64,000 nt of DNA from Megaustenia siamemsis. Lineage: Eukaryota > Mollusca > Gastropoda > Stylommatophora > Ariophantidae. The first letter of the stretch is position 1. Every line of letters starts with the position of its first letter. The stretch lies in assembly GCA_032433765.1 (NCBI GenBank), contig JAVIAB010000047.1, forward strand, positions 15,117,607 through 15,181,606, given 5' to 3'. The translations under genes were made by a program, and so were the position numbers. Below, one piece after another: positions 21,916-33,007 of this stretch. The notes below the pieces were generated by a model that was given only the letters and a program-made list of their open reading frames with translations, searched no databases and was not told where the DNA came from.

Positions 21916-23325
21916 TGGATTTAGAACGAACGTGTACATGATAATGACATCAATAAATGTAAGAACAGCACCAAGAGATGGAAAACTGAAACGTCTCTTT
22001 TATTAAGTTCACAAACTGAAAATATGAAACTATCAATATAATCAACGTTCGATATGAAAAAACAGCAATTGGACAGATTTGACTAGAATTTACATAACCT
22101 ACGTAACAGTATTGTAGCCCCGTTATCCAGCACACGCACTACGGGACTCCAAAGACAGTAAATAAACTCTTATTGAACGTAGTTCTAGCGCGTAGTTAAT
22201 TGTAAAATAAAATATATAAATGTCAAATATAAGGTGATTTACCGTAAGTTTTAACAGCGCATGGGCGTTTCCATAGATTGTCTCCCCCTTCCTCCCTCCC
22301 TCCGGCAGGAAGAGAATTCACACCAGACATTAACTGGGTGGGTAGCCTACAATTTTTGCAGCAATATCCGACACTGCCTGTCGCAGATTTTTCCCGAATG
22401 TCTTGCAAGTCTTGCCGTAGGACAAGCTCTTGTCGTTTGTCTGTTTTTGGCTCCATTAAAATACAAGCAACCTTTTAACCTAAAGCCACTGCTACGGCAA
22501 ACCCGACCATAATATCGAGCACCACAAATAAAAGCCCTCACATAGGACGTCGCGTTCAGGAGTGCCTCCTCCTACTCTTCTTTTGTTTATTTGTTTGTTA
22601 CGTCCGCGCGTCTGTTATCTCTCCAGATAATGATAAAATAACAACTTTCGAATTAGCAAAAATCAGGCATTCTTAAACAATGTTCGAATTTTGCCATTGC
22701 TATAATTTAATTTTTGTTAAAACTCACGAACTGATTAAACTCGGATCGCCCAGGAGCCCGTGGCTGTAAAGACGATGAGACAGTGGTTGTAATTGTTGCG
22801 TGTTGTCTTTCGACGTAAAGACAGTTTAACCCACTTAAAATTTGTTGAATTCTGGAAGCAGGTGTAATAGTAAAAGCACAGGTTCTTCTAGAACACTCCG
22901 TCACGGTTAACTGATCTTCAACCGGAACATTCCAAATTCGACCTTGGCTGATGTTCAAATCATGTTCAGAGACAAAGAGATTCATGACGCAGACACACTT
23001 CGGAAGTTACTCTTCAATTTACGTTTTGTTTGTTGGGAAATGCCTTTTGTTTTGTGGGACTGCTTTTGGGATAATCTGTAGATGTTGCTGAAACTGTTCG
23101 TGTGTCTGTACGGTTAGCGCGGTCGCCGATGCAAATATACTGATTGAATAGATAGTGAAATTACACCGTTTATTTCTTTAATGCACCATTTTCATAAATT
23201 TTACGTACAGGGTGCCCCGTGTAAGTGGAAACCATGTACATTTTGGAATAGTTTGTAATTATATATAACCCTTCTATGTGATATTTTTTTTTTAAATAAA
23301 GAAAATAATTTAAACGTTAATTTAT
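21916..23325. other. Non-repetitive stretch, nothing recognised
   Basis: No repeat family and no credible exon. Overlapping short frames at 22.2-22.55 kb on both strands have no recognisable domain. A run of ordinary mixed sequence suggests unique host DNA. Confidence 0.45.
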
Positions 23326-23329
23326 TTTA

Positions 23330-23547
23330 AAGACACCTCAACTACATGTACATGTGGACAGGCGTGCCCAGACTGCTGAACACATACTTCATGACTGCAC
23401 TGAATGTAGTAGACTGAGCAAAATCCATTGTCTCATAGATACAACGCTAGAGATAAAACTATATGGGCCACTGCAAGAATTACAAAAGTCAGTAAAATTT
23501 AAACAGTAAATGACATTGCAGATATAGACAACACTTCAGGCGAACGA
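23330..23547 (+). pseudogene. LINE-G C-terminal fragment (Jockey-like)
   Basis: In frame from about 23369: TAEHILHDCTECSRLSKIHCLI and then LEIKLYGPLQELQKSVKF before a stop. This is the Cys/His C-terminal pattern (AEHIL, C, KLYG, L) of Jockey-type non-LTR elements. The upstream CxC part sits in another frame, so the copy is broken and truncated. The simple array that follows begins at its 3' terminus (cgaacgaaagatagatag). Confidence 0.6.
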
Positions 23548-23674
23548 AAGATAGATAGAGATAGATATAAATAGATAGAGATAGATAGAGATAGATAGAG
23601 ATAGATAGAGATAGATAGAGATAGATAGAGATAGATAGAGATAGATAGAGATAGATAGAGATAGATAGAGATAG
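23548..23674. repeat. (GATAGATAGA)n array adjoining the LINE-G 3' end
   Basis: About 127 bp of gatagatagagatagatagag with 10-bp periodicity. It starts exactly where the LINE-G 3' end finishes, so it is probably the expanded tail of that insertion. Confidence 0.85.
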
Positions 23675-23984
23675 ATTTTAAAGGCATGTTCCATGATCCT
23701 GCTACCATGGGGCACAATATCTCTTACAAGTGCTCGCACAATAACTAGTACTTTTTTTTATTTTATCTTTTCAGCATTTCTACCCTTCTTTTGTTTTTTT
23801 CATCACTTATCTCGGATTCATCCATTTCTGATTTCTTTATCTACATATTTTTTATGTTCCTCATTTCATTAATTATTTTCGTTGTCCTTTTTTTCAACCC
23901 TTCGTTTTATTTTAAACCTCTTTTAATAAGTATCCTTTCTTATTTTTCTATTTGCTTCATTTCTGAATTTGTTATGCTTTTTTC

Positions 23985-24600
<616 letters not shown>

Positions 24601-24629
24601 CCATTGTGCATCCAACGAATCATCAGCAG

Positions 24630-24712
24630 CATCATCATCAAGCACCATGCCTGCTGGCGTAGGTGATCATGTCTCTGCACAACTTTCAATCTCGACAGTT
24701 ATTTATCATTTG
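24630..24712 (-). mobile_element. LINE-C 3' terminus, very short copy
   Basis: Only about 80 bp: catcatcatcaagcaccatg through cgacagttatttatcattt. It is a severely 5'-truncated insertion ending in the (TGATGA) tail. Confidence 0.7.
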
Positions 24713-24729
24713 TATATATTACCACAAAG

Positions 24730-25137
24730 CACATTTTAAAAATGGCACTCATGGAGATACAGACTTTCATTAATGGATGATTACGCAAAATAAAAGGATG
24801 GAAATGGCAGGACAAAATCACTAACATAGAATTATGGAAATGTACCAGTCAAATACCAGTGGATAAAGAGGTACAGCAAAGATGATGGCGCTGCATAGGT
24901 CGCACACTGCTGAAGCCAACTGAGAGTATTACACAACAGGCCCTTTTTTTGGAATACCCAAGGAAAAAGACAAAGAGAAAGACCAAAATATTCTTGGCGT
25001 AGACAGGTGGAAGCAGAGATGAAGATGATGGGGAATACATGGAATGATCTTAAAAGAATGGCAAGTTACAGAACGGCTTGGAAAGTGTTTGTTGAAGACC
25101 TATGCTCCACAGGGAGCTGAAAGGTAGAAGAAGAAGA
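24730..25137 (+). pseudogene. LINE-F C-terminus and (GAA)n tail
   Basis: The plus-strand frame gives KWQDKITNIELWKCTSQIPVDKEVQQR, a stop, WRCIGRTLLKPTESITQQAL, and then RPKYSWRRQVEAEMKMMGNTWNDLKRMASYRTAWKVFVEDLCSTGS, ending at gtagaagaagaag. This matches the 3' end of a non-LTR element with the LGH-like, RGRP and W-K-L-A-RxxW pattern. It is broken by a stop and a T-run indel near 24950. The opposite-oriented partner is at 46617-46980. Confidence 0.75.
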
Positions 25138-25379
25138 CAAATACATTAAAACAACATCAAAAGGTGTCCAAAAGTGCAAGTACACAGGTAGACAAATATA
25201 TACACATATATATGTTCTGGTGCGCATGAGGGTAAGAAATATGTAGCAAGTATCCTATGTGTATGAGGGTAATTTGTTCATGCATATTCTCTGTCTTCCG
25301 CTGTCTCTTTTTCCCTACATAATCAACGTTGTTATAATATTTCCCAGTTACCCAGTTCTCATGACATCAGCCTCTGAAA

Positions 25380-26255
<876 letters not shown>

Positions 26256-26265
26256 CCTCTGAAAA

Positions 26266-26655
26266 TGGTTACCATTTATTTTTTTTCAGGTATTAAAGAC
26301 GGCCTGGCGTGATACCAACCATATCGCATAAAAATGTGCCGTGGTCATGGAGAAACGTAGTCACTAACATCATACGCTTAGCAAGGCATGTATGGAAATT
26401 TGACTTGTCTTTATTTTATTTATTCTTTGTCACAACTCTGTCATCTGATGTTTATATTCCAAACATTCCTCTGCAAAACCACATTTCCGTTACATCCACA
26501 GATCATCGTGACCGGAAAGGAAAGCAATTTTAATCTTAGCTCCAAATCGGTCACCCGATGTCCATGATTGTTTTACTTTGTAAAATTTCTAGTGACTGAG
26601 CCTTGACGTGGTTCAATTAAATCCTATATTCTAATAATTCATGTGAAACAAATGT
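26266..26655. other. No recognised feature
   Basis: Mixed sequence between SINE-4 and the next microsatellite. No repeat family, no convincing frame. Confidence 0.45.
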
Positions 26656-26658
26656 GCG

Positions 26659-26715
<57 letters not shown>

Positions 26716-26960
26716 TTTCTTTCTTTTTCTTTCTTTCTTTCTTTCTTTCTTTACTTGCTTTCTTTCTTTCTTTCTTTCTTTCATTTTTCTTTCTTTCTTT
26801 CTCTCTTTTTTACTTGCTTTCTTTCTTTTTCTTTCATTTTTCTTTCATTTTTCTTTCATTTTTCTTTCTTTCTTTCTTTCTTCATTCCTTATTTTCTTCC
26901 ATTCTTTCTTTTTTCTATTTTCCTATTTTCCTTTATTTCTTTATTTCTTTATTTTTCCGT
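26659..26960. repeat. (TTTC)n imperfect array
   Basis: About 300 bp of tttc units, with T insertions and attt or cttt variants accumulating toward the right end. All pyrimidine on the plus strand. Three overlapping Phe/Ser/Leu frames are artefacts. Confidence 0.95.
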
Positions 26961-27224
26961 CTCTTGTACCCGTTTGGAAGTCGATGACGATACAATGTCC
27001 AGGATCTCGCCTTTTCGGCAGGCCACACTTATTGTCAATTGATGTTGTTTTAGCGTTTATATCATGTTGTCCGTCCATTCCACTACCGTCCACCTCTTGA
27101 TAACTTGACAAAACAAAGCGACTGATTTCTTTGTGAAGGCATGTTCACAAAACTTGGACAAATTCACAAATAAACGAAAGCCGAAAAAAAACCATGAATA
27201 ATAGACAGTCTAAAGCGTTGGACA

Positions 27225-27480
27225 ATTGATAAAGGTCTTGAACCGGAGTCTTCGCACGCGAGTTTACACCCATATGTGCTCGGCCGCCTATCCAGAAATG
27301 TTCGGAGATTTCTGTATAGTGTCGCCTCAAGCATCTAAACTCAGATTCGAGGCAACATTCCTCACCTTCCCAGGGTAATACCCTGGTACCCATTTCTGCC
27401 AACGGCTGGGTCGACCGGGGGAGTATTTTTTTTCCAACGACAAGTACAATTCACACTGCTTCCAGAGATAATAGCCGAAT
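27225..27480 (-). mobile_element. SINE-3, 5'-truncated
   Basis: Matches 49855-50100: cttgaaccggagtcttcgcacg, ctcggccgcctatccagaa, ctggtacccatttctgcc. The tRNA-like head seen in the other two copies is missing at the right end. Almost no tail remains at the left. Confidence 0.75.
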
Positions 27481-27760
27481 AGCAAAGTAAGCCCTCATGT
27501 GGGAAACAACAGGTAAGAGGAAAAGAGGAATACCCAGAGAGACACTGAGAAGAACATTGATGAGAGAGGCAAGAGCAGCATTAATCAGCTCCCTCAATGA
27601 GATAGAGCTGCTGCACAGAACAGAGACAAATGGCGAGATTTGATAAAATATCTTTAAAAGAATTGAAAACTGCTAGAATACGAATTTAGATAAGAGAAGG
27701 AGTATCCTGGTCTACGCCCTATGGGCCGGCTACGGCTCGAAAGATCAATAGATAGAAGAA
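27480..27760 (+). mobile_element. LINE-B 3' end copy
   Basis: The plus strand carries the C-terminal codons (gggaaacaacaggtaagagg, gagagacactgagaagaac) through ctacgccctatgggccggc to tcaatagatag. It is 5'-truncated and lies tail-right, opposite to 16525-19680. It abuts SINE-3 on the left. Confidence 0.85.
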
Positions 27761-27895
27761 AGATCGAATCCGTACTCTTCAATGAGATCTGCATTTTAGC
27801 ACACGACTAGTCAAGCCATCCAAACAGGTTGCTATCACTTGTAATGTCTTCCAAGCACGTGTACTCGTGGCTATAGTGTAGGGTTACGAGCACAT

Positions 27896-28345
27896 CATGA
27901 TGAGCCATATAGGTTGGGGTAGGCGATCATGTCCTTCTTTAATCTACTGTCCACAATGCATCGTATCAATTATGTTGTTGACTGTTTTCCATGCTATGAC
28001 ATCAAGGTATCTAGCATCTTCTCTCTTTGCCGTCGACGATCTCTCTTTCCTTTCATTTTGCCAGTTGCAACCAAGTATCCAACTTTCTCTTCTCATGATG
28101 TGCCCAAAAAATATTGATTGTTTCTTTCTGATGTTTTAAGGAGCTCCCTTTTTAGTGTTGGCTTCTTTCTTAGAGAATGTCTTTGTTGGTCTTTGTAGCT
28201 GTCCAAGGAACTTTCAACATTCTTCTGAGAAATCCCATCTCTGACATCTAAACGCTTTTTCATTTGTTTGTCTACTGTCCTTGATTCGCTTCCATAGGTC
28301 AGAACTGGCTCTATATAGCACCGATGTTATCTCATTCTCACTTAC
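27896..28345 (-). mobile_element. LINE-D 3' fragment
   Basis: catcatgatgagccatatagg at the left is the complement of the tail, followed by LINE-D sequence (ttgttgactgttttccatgc, tctcttctcatgatgtgcc, gctctatatagcaccgatg). Frames are interrupted. Confidence 0.75.
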
Positions 28346-28780
28346 GAGCACAACTGGAGAATAAATTGTATTTATATATCTCTACAACGCAAGTTTTGCA
28401 GCTCTTCTCTATCTCAGCGATGCTTATATATAGGAGATAGGGTCAAATATGAAATAAATAAAATATTAAACCCTATGCGGAACTTAGAGAAGATCTTCAC
28501 AGAACATGTACAATAAACACAAAAAGGTATTCAGCAGCTAATATAATAGAAATAGAAACGACGTTTCGGCAAAGTGTTTATCAAGTACAAAATAAAAAGT
28601 ATACATATTTCGACAAAAGCATTCATCAAATAAACTTTTCTTGAAATTAAACCTGATGTATATACATTTCTTTTTTACCTCATGAAGGCTTATGCCGAAA
28701 CATTGTAGTTTGCCTTTCGATTAGTCTGGCTGCTTTATACCGTTTTGTGTTGATTCTAGATTGTCTTTATCGGAAATAAT
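28346..28780. other. AT-rich stretch, nothing firm
   Basis: Two similar words, gacgtttcggcaaag (28562) and cttatgccgaaacattg (28690), lie in opposite orientation about 110 bp apart. They could mark a small inverted structure, but I could not delimit an element. Confidence 0.35.
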
Positions 28781-28782
28781 AA

Positions 28783-29250
28783 TCATCCTCAAAGTATCAT
28801 GCCTGCTGGCTTAGGTGATCATGTCTCTCCACAACTTTCGATCTCGAAGTTATTTATCATTTCAGTTGTTGACCTTCTGCGAAGCCATTCTCTTAAGCTG
28901 TCTGGTATCTTTCCTCATTTGCTTCTCCCTATCCCTTCATCCCTCAATTTTCCCAGTTGTTACAATATATTCCAGCTGTACCCTTCTCATTACATGGCCA
29001 AAAAATGATGATTGTTTCTTCCTAATATTGGAAATTAGCTCTCTCTTTGATTTGGCCTCTTTCAGAACGTTTTTATTATTCTTCTTAGCTGTCCATGGTA
29101 TTCTCAACATTCTTCTGTAAAACCACATTTCTACAGCCTCCAGTGATTTTCTTGTCTGTTTTCCTATTGTCCATGATTCCCATCTATATGTTATGACTGG
29201 CCCTACATAACATTTAAGAACTCTTTTCCTTGTTTTCTTGTTATCGGAAA
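28783..29250 (-). mobile_element. LINE-C 3' fragment
   Basis: Minus-strand frame 28937-29263 gives VLKCYVGPVITYRWESWTIG, SLEAVEMWFYRRMLRIPWTAKKNNKNVLKEAKSKRELI and SSFFGHVMRR, the LINE-C C-terminus. The last part (28783-28935) is in another frame. 5'-truncated. Confidence 0.8.
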
Positions 29251-29800
29251 CACAGATATACAAAACTGAACATCCAATGGTATATATATTTTGGGAAAAC
29301 CTGAAGCAAATTAGTTGAACGATCTGCCATTTTTTTTTTACCCAAAATGACTTTGTCTGCTATCATATCAGACATGCCAGATTTTCTTGAGAAGACTAAT
29401 TCTCTATTATATATGTCATTCAGGCAATTACGTCATCTTACCTGTCACAGTCGTCAGAAACGACATCAGGTACGGCAGATGATTCTTAAGTGCGACTTTC
29501 TGGCGTTGACAGTCTTAAGTCTTCAAGCGTGCGGTGGTAATTGCTACAGACAGGCAATCACGTGCTAGGAGGGCGTAACTGCATCAGGAGGGAGAAAGGA
29601 GATGCTGTGTCAGGGTGTGTGTGAATGTGAGTGTTTGTGTGTGAGAGGGGGAATGTGTTGTAGGAGGGAAACATGACAGTGATTGTTTTTGTAATGGATG
29701 TTTTGGGGGAGTTGATTATTTGGATGAGTGTTTTGTGAAGGCTTTCTAGTGGCGTAAGACATGATGTTTGGATTAATGTTATGTGTTGGGGAGGCAAGGT
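29251..29800. other. No recognised feature
   Basis: Mixed sequence; the right half is GT-rich (gtgtgtgtgaatgtgagtg). No gene or repeat family recognised. Confidence 0.45.
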
Positions 29801-29804
29801 CCCC

Positions 29805-30424
29805 TCACAGCAGCAGAGCTGGAAGTTGTCAGCGACCCACAGCTGATCGCTTGCGACAGGATAGGAGAACCATACCTATCTAGACCCTATACCACCTCTA
29901 CGCGGTGCATCCAGTAACAGACTAACCTGCCTATTATGGCCAAGCGAGTAGGGATCGAAAAGGGAAGACAAACCGGTGCTCGTTCGTTCGTTCGTTCGTT
30001 CGCTTTCGTCAGCTTTGACCTCTGACGAAGTCCCACCCACTCAATTTTGTGGGACTGAATTTTGCGTGTAAAGTCTGTTTTATCCCATTACAGGATGCCC
30101 CTCGCCATGCAGGCAGATTTACTCCGACTTCAGAGGTACTAATTTTTAGGGAATTAGTAAAACCCAGGTGTCCTCGCCATGGTACGAACCCCGGCTGTTG
30201 CCGTGGCAAGCCAACAGCCTATCGATTGCGCTAACCGGACACGTTAAACCGGTGCTCGAAAATAACATGCTGAAGTCGGATGTGCTGGGCTGAAAGGCGC
30301 AAATATCACAGTTTTACTGCAAACCACAACACAACGTAGACACATTCACTTAACTTCCTCTTAAGGGCGGATGATGAAGAGGTGTATTTCTTTAGCCATT
30401 GGGCGAACGAAAGCAAGCAACCAT
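29805..30424 (+). mobile_element. SINE-6, near full length, split by SINE-5
   Basis: The 5' part (29805-29982) reads gcagagctggaagttgtcag onward; the 3' part (30246-30424) ends gggcgaacgaaagcaagcaa, the (CAAG)-type tail. The two halves are separated by SINE-5, with the word aaaccggtgctcg present on both sides. Confidence 0.85.
29983..30245 (-). mobile_element. SINE-5, full length, nested in SINE-6
   Basis: 263 bp flanked by a perfect 13-bp target-site duplication (aaaccggtgctcg at 29970-29982 and 30246-30258). On the minus strand it has a tRNA-like head with A box (ggttagcgcaatcgatagg) and B box (ggggttcgtacc), a body, and a (CGAA)5 tail seen as ttcgttcgttcg. Small RNA polymerase III transcripts of this kind move by borrowing LINE machinery. 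Confidence 0.9.
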
Positions 30425-30538
30425 TTTATTGGGTGTCCGGTTAGCGCAATCGATAGGCGGTTGGCTTACCACGGCAACAGCCGGGGTTCGTAATCCTGGC
30501 GAGGACACCTGGGTTTTACTAATTCCCTAAAAATTAGT
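30425..30538 (+). mobile_element. SINE-5 5' part
   Basis: gtgtccggttagcgcaatcg through cctaaaaattagta repeats the head and first body part of the SINE-5 at 29983-30245 in opposite orientation. The 3' half is missing where SINE-1 begins. Confidence 0.8.
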
Positions 30539-30539
30539 A

Positions 30540-30795
30540 GGAGCCGTGATAGCTCAGTGGTTAGTGAACTGGACTACTACGGACAAGGGGTAGGGTTCGA
30601 TCCCAACCGACGGCTCCGGGTTCACCCAGCCTTAAATGGGTACCGGATTTTTTCTGGGAAAGTAAAAGCAGCACGGGCGTAATACTGACCACATTACCCC
30701 AAAAAATCATGTGCTGAAGGTCTGTAAAATATAGGGTCACTAACACCATATTTCCCTATACGCCACTTGGCGTGACGGGGGTACTTTACTTTTTT
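30540..30795 (+). mobile_element. SINE-1, full length
   Basis: Head ggagccgtgatagctcagtgg with A box; B box gggttcgatccc; then cgacggctcc closing the acceptor stem (GGAGCCG with CGGCTCC). The body contains the word taccggattttttctggg and the 3' end is gtgacgggggtactttac. It abuts a truncated SINE-5 on the left and a 31-bp satellite on the right. Confidence 0.88.
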
Positions 30796-30805
30796 TTACT
30801 AAGAT

Positions 30806-31690
30806 AAGATGCTTGTAGATTCTTGTGGTGTAATATAAAATGATTGTAGTGTCTTGTGGTGTAATATAAAATGATTGTAGTGTCTTGTGGTGTAATATAA
30901 AATGATTGTAGTGTCTTGTGGTGTAATATAAAATGATTGTAGTGTCTTGTGGTGTAATATAAAATGATTGTAGTGTCTTGTGGTGTAATATAAAATGATT
31001 GTAGTGTCTTGTGGTGTAATATAAAATGATTGTAGTGTCTTGTGGTGTAATATAAAATGATTGTAGTGTCTTGTGGTGTAATATACAATTATTGTAGTGT
31101 CTTGTGGTGTAATATAAAATGATTGTAGTGTCTTGTGGTGTAATATACAATTATTGTAGTGTCTTGTGGTGTAAGATAAAATGATTGTATTGTCTTGTGG
31201 TGTAATATAAAATGATTGTAGTGTCGTGTGGTGTAATATAAAATGATTGTAGTGTCTTGTGGTGTAAGATAAAATGATTGTAGTGTCTTGTGGTGTAATA
31301 TAAAATGATTGTAGTGTCGTGTGGTGTAATATAAAATGATTGTAGTGTCTTGTGGTGTAATATAAAATGATTGTAGTGTCTTGTGGTGTAATATAAAATG
31401 ATTGTAGTGTCTTGTGGTGTAAGATAAGATGCTTGTAGTGTCTTGTGGTGTAAGATAAAATGCTTGTAATGTCGTGTGGTGTAATATAAGATCCTTGTAA
31501 TGTCTTCTGGTGTAAGATAATTTGTTCGTAATACCATGTGGTTTAAGATAAGTTGCTTGTAATGTCTTGTGGTGTAAGATAGGATGTTTGTAATAATATC
31601 CTGTGGTGTAAGATAAGATGTTTGTAATGTCTTGTGGTGTAAGATAAGATGTTTGTAATGTTCTGTGGCGTGAGAAAAGGTGTTTTGTAA
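30806..31690. repeat. 31-bp minisatellite
   Basis: About 28 units of tgtagtgtcttgtggtgtaa plus tataaaatgat. Units at the left are nearly identical, while those after about 31430 drift (aagataagatgcttgtaatg). The 31-bp period cycles through all frames, so the minus strand stays open with a 31-residue super-unit. Confidence 0.95.
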
Positions 31691-31734
31691 TAGCGTTTTC
31701 TGGTGCCCATGAGACAGAATGTTTAATATTAATG

Positions 31735-32640
31735 GTCGGACCAATGTTGCAAAAGCAATAGTGGCATTAAATGGTAAGACAAGATCTAGATTTTGCAGAT
31801 AATATATTGTGTACCTCAGTGATAATGTTAAAAAGATGCAAAATATCACAGATACCCTATCATCCATGACAGAAAAAATAGGACTTGAAATCAAGAAGGA
31901 TAAAATAAATAATGAAAGATAACAATACCTCAGATGGAAATATATATCTCAACCGACTGGCATTGGAAAGAGTAGACCACTGTATATATCTTGTAGCAAT
32001 ATAGATCAAGAAGGTGAAACAAAGAAATAGACCAGAAGCAGGATAGCAAAAGCAGCAACGAATTAAAAATAAAAAAACTGGACAATTAATGGAAATATAA
32101 AATACTTTGTAAAAAAAAGCCAAACTTAAAATATTCAACTCAAAATTAGTATCAACCCTTACCTATACATGTGAAAGATGGAAAACATCAAAAGAGATTG
32201 CTTGCTTTCGTTCGCCCAATGACTAAAGTATTCTAGAATTATTAATTAGACTGTAGAATTCCTCTTCGTCATCCGCCCTTAAAAGGACGTTAAGTGGACG
32301 TGTCTGCGTTGTGTTGTGGTTTGCAGTGTAACACTGTTAAATTTGCGCCTTTCGGCCCAATACATCCGACTACAGCACTACATTTTTGAGTACCGGGTTG
32401 TCTTCCCTCTTCGATCCCTGCTCGCTTGGCCAGACTAGACAGGTTAGTCTGTTACTAGAGGCACCATGGAGAGGTGGAGCAGGTTCTGGATGGTTCTAGT
32501 TCACCGATCCTGGCGCTCGCCGATCGCTGACAACTTCCAGTTCTGGTGCTGGGAGGCGCGCCTTAGCCTCCGAATTAAGAAAAAAAAACTAAACGTTTTT
32601 GAAGATAAATGCTTAAGATTAGCACTTAAGATATATTGAT
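31735..32640 (+). pseudogene. LINE-B internal fragment, strongly decayed, split by SINE-6
   Basis: gatctagattttgcagataa at 31778 encodes DLDFAD-, the LINE-B polymerase box, followed by sequence matching KTMQ, IGLE and TYTCERWKTSKEI. The match stops at 32200 where SINE-6 begins and resumes at about 32585 (KLNVFEDKCLR, against KLNAFENKCLR in LINE-B). It is badly frameshifted. The reading order shows that SINE-6 landed inside an old LINE-B. Confidence 0.7.
32201..32580 (-). mobile_element. SINE-6, full length, nested in LINE-B
   Basis: Tail end at the left (cttgctttcgttcgcccaatg), 5' end at the right (gggaggcgcgccttagcctcc). Compare 57305-57681 in the other orientation. I could not find a clear target-site duplication. 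Confidence 0.85.
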
Positions 32641-33005
32641 GCTGCTTCGTTGCACAGCTTCTCTCGTGGCTGAATCTACCAATATTGGACAGACAGATAG
32701 ACCCACAACAGGAACAAAATGTTTTCGTGGTGTCTGACCTCGTCTTCTTTTTCCTGCGCCTTTTGTTTTCTGAATTTGATATCAGCACTGCCTCAAGAGT
32801 TTATGTGCCATTTTTTTTATCTTTGTTCTCTATGTTCTATGATCTGCAGCCAGATCCTCTCAGTTTCTTTCACTGATAGAGAATTCCTGAAAGGAAGCCA
32901 TGCAAACATCCTAATATCTCAGCACAGGTCTGCCCTTTAGTCACTTTCCATCCTTAAGTTCGCCATACAAGAGTTAGCTCTAGTCGACCAAGTATAAGTT
33001 AATCA
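32641..33005. other. No recognised feature
   Basis: Mixed sequence before the 30-bp satellite, with short frames of no recognisable type. Confidence 0.45.
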
Positions 33006-33007
33006 TC

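Noticed and set aside
22223..22541. Overlapping short frames on both strands suggesting an exon
   Set aside because: No domain, no splice-site pattern I could defend, and mutual overlap on both strands.
30540..30616. Possible functional tRNA gene (complete acceptor stem)
   Set aside because: The same head occurs in several copies each followed by the same SINE body, so it is the SINE-1 promoter.
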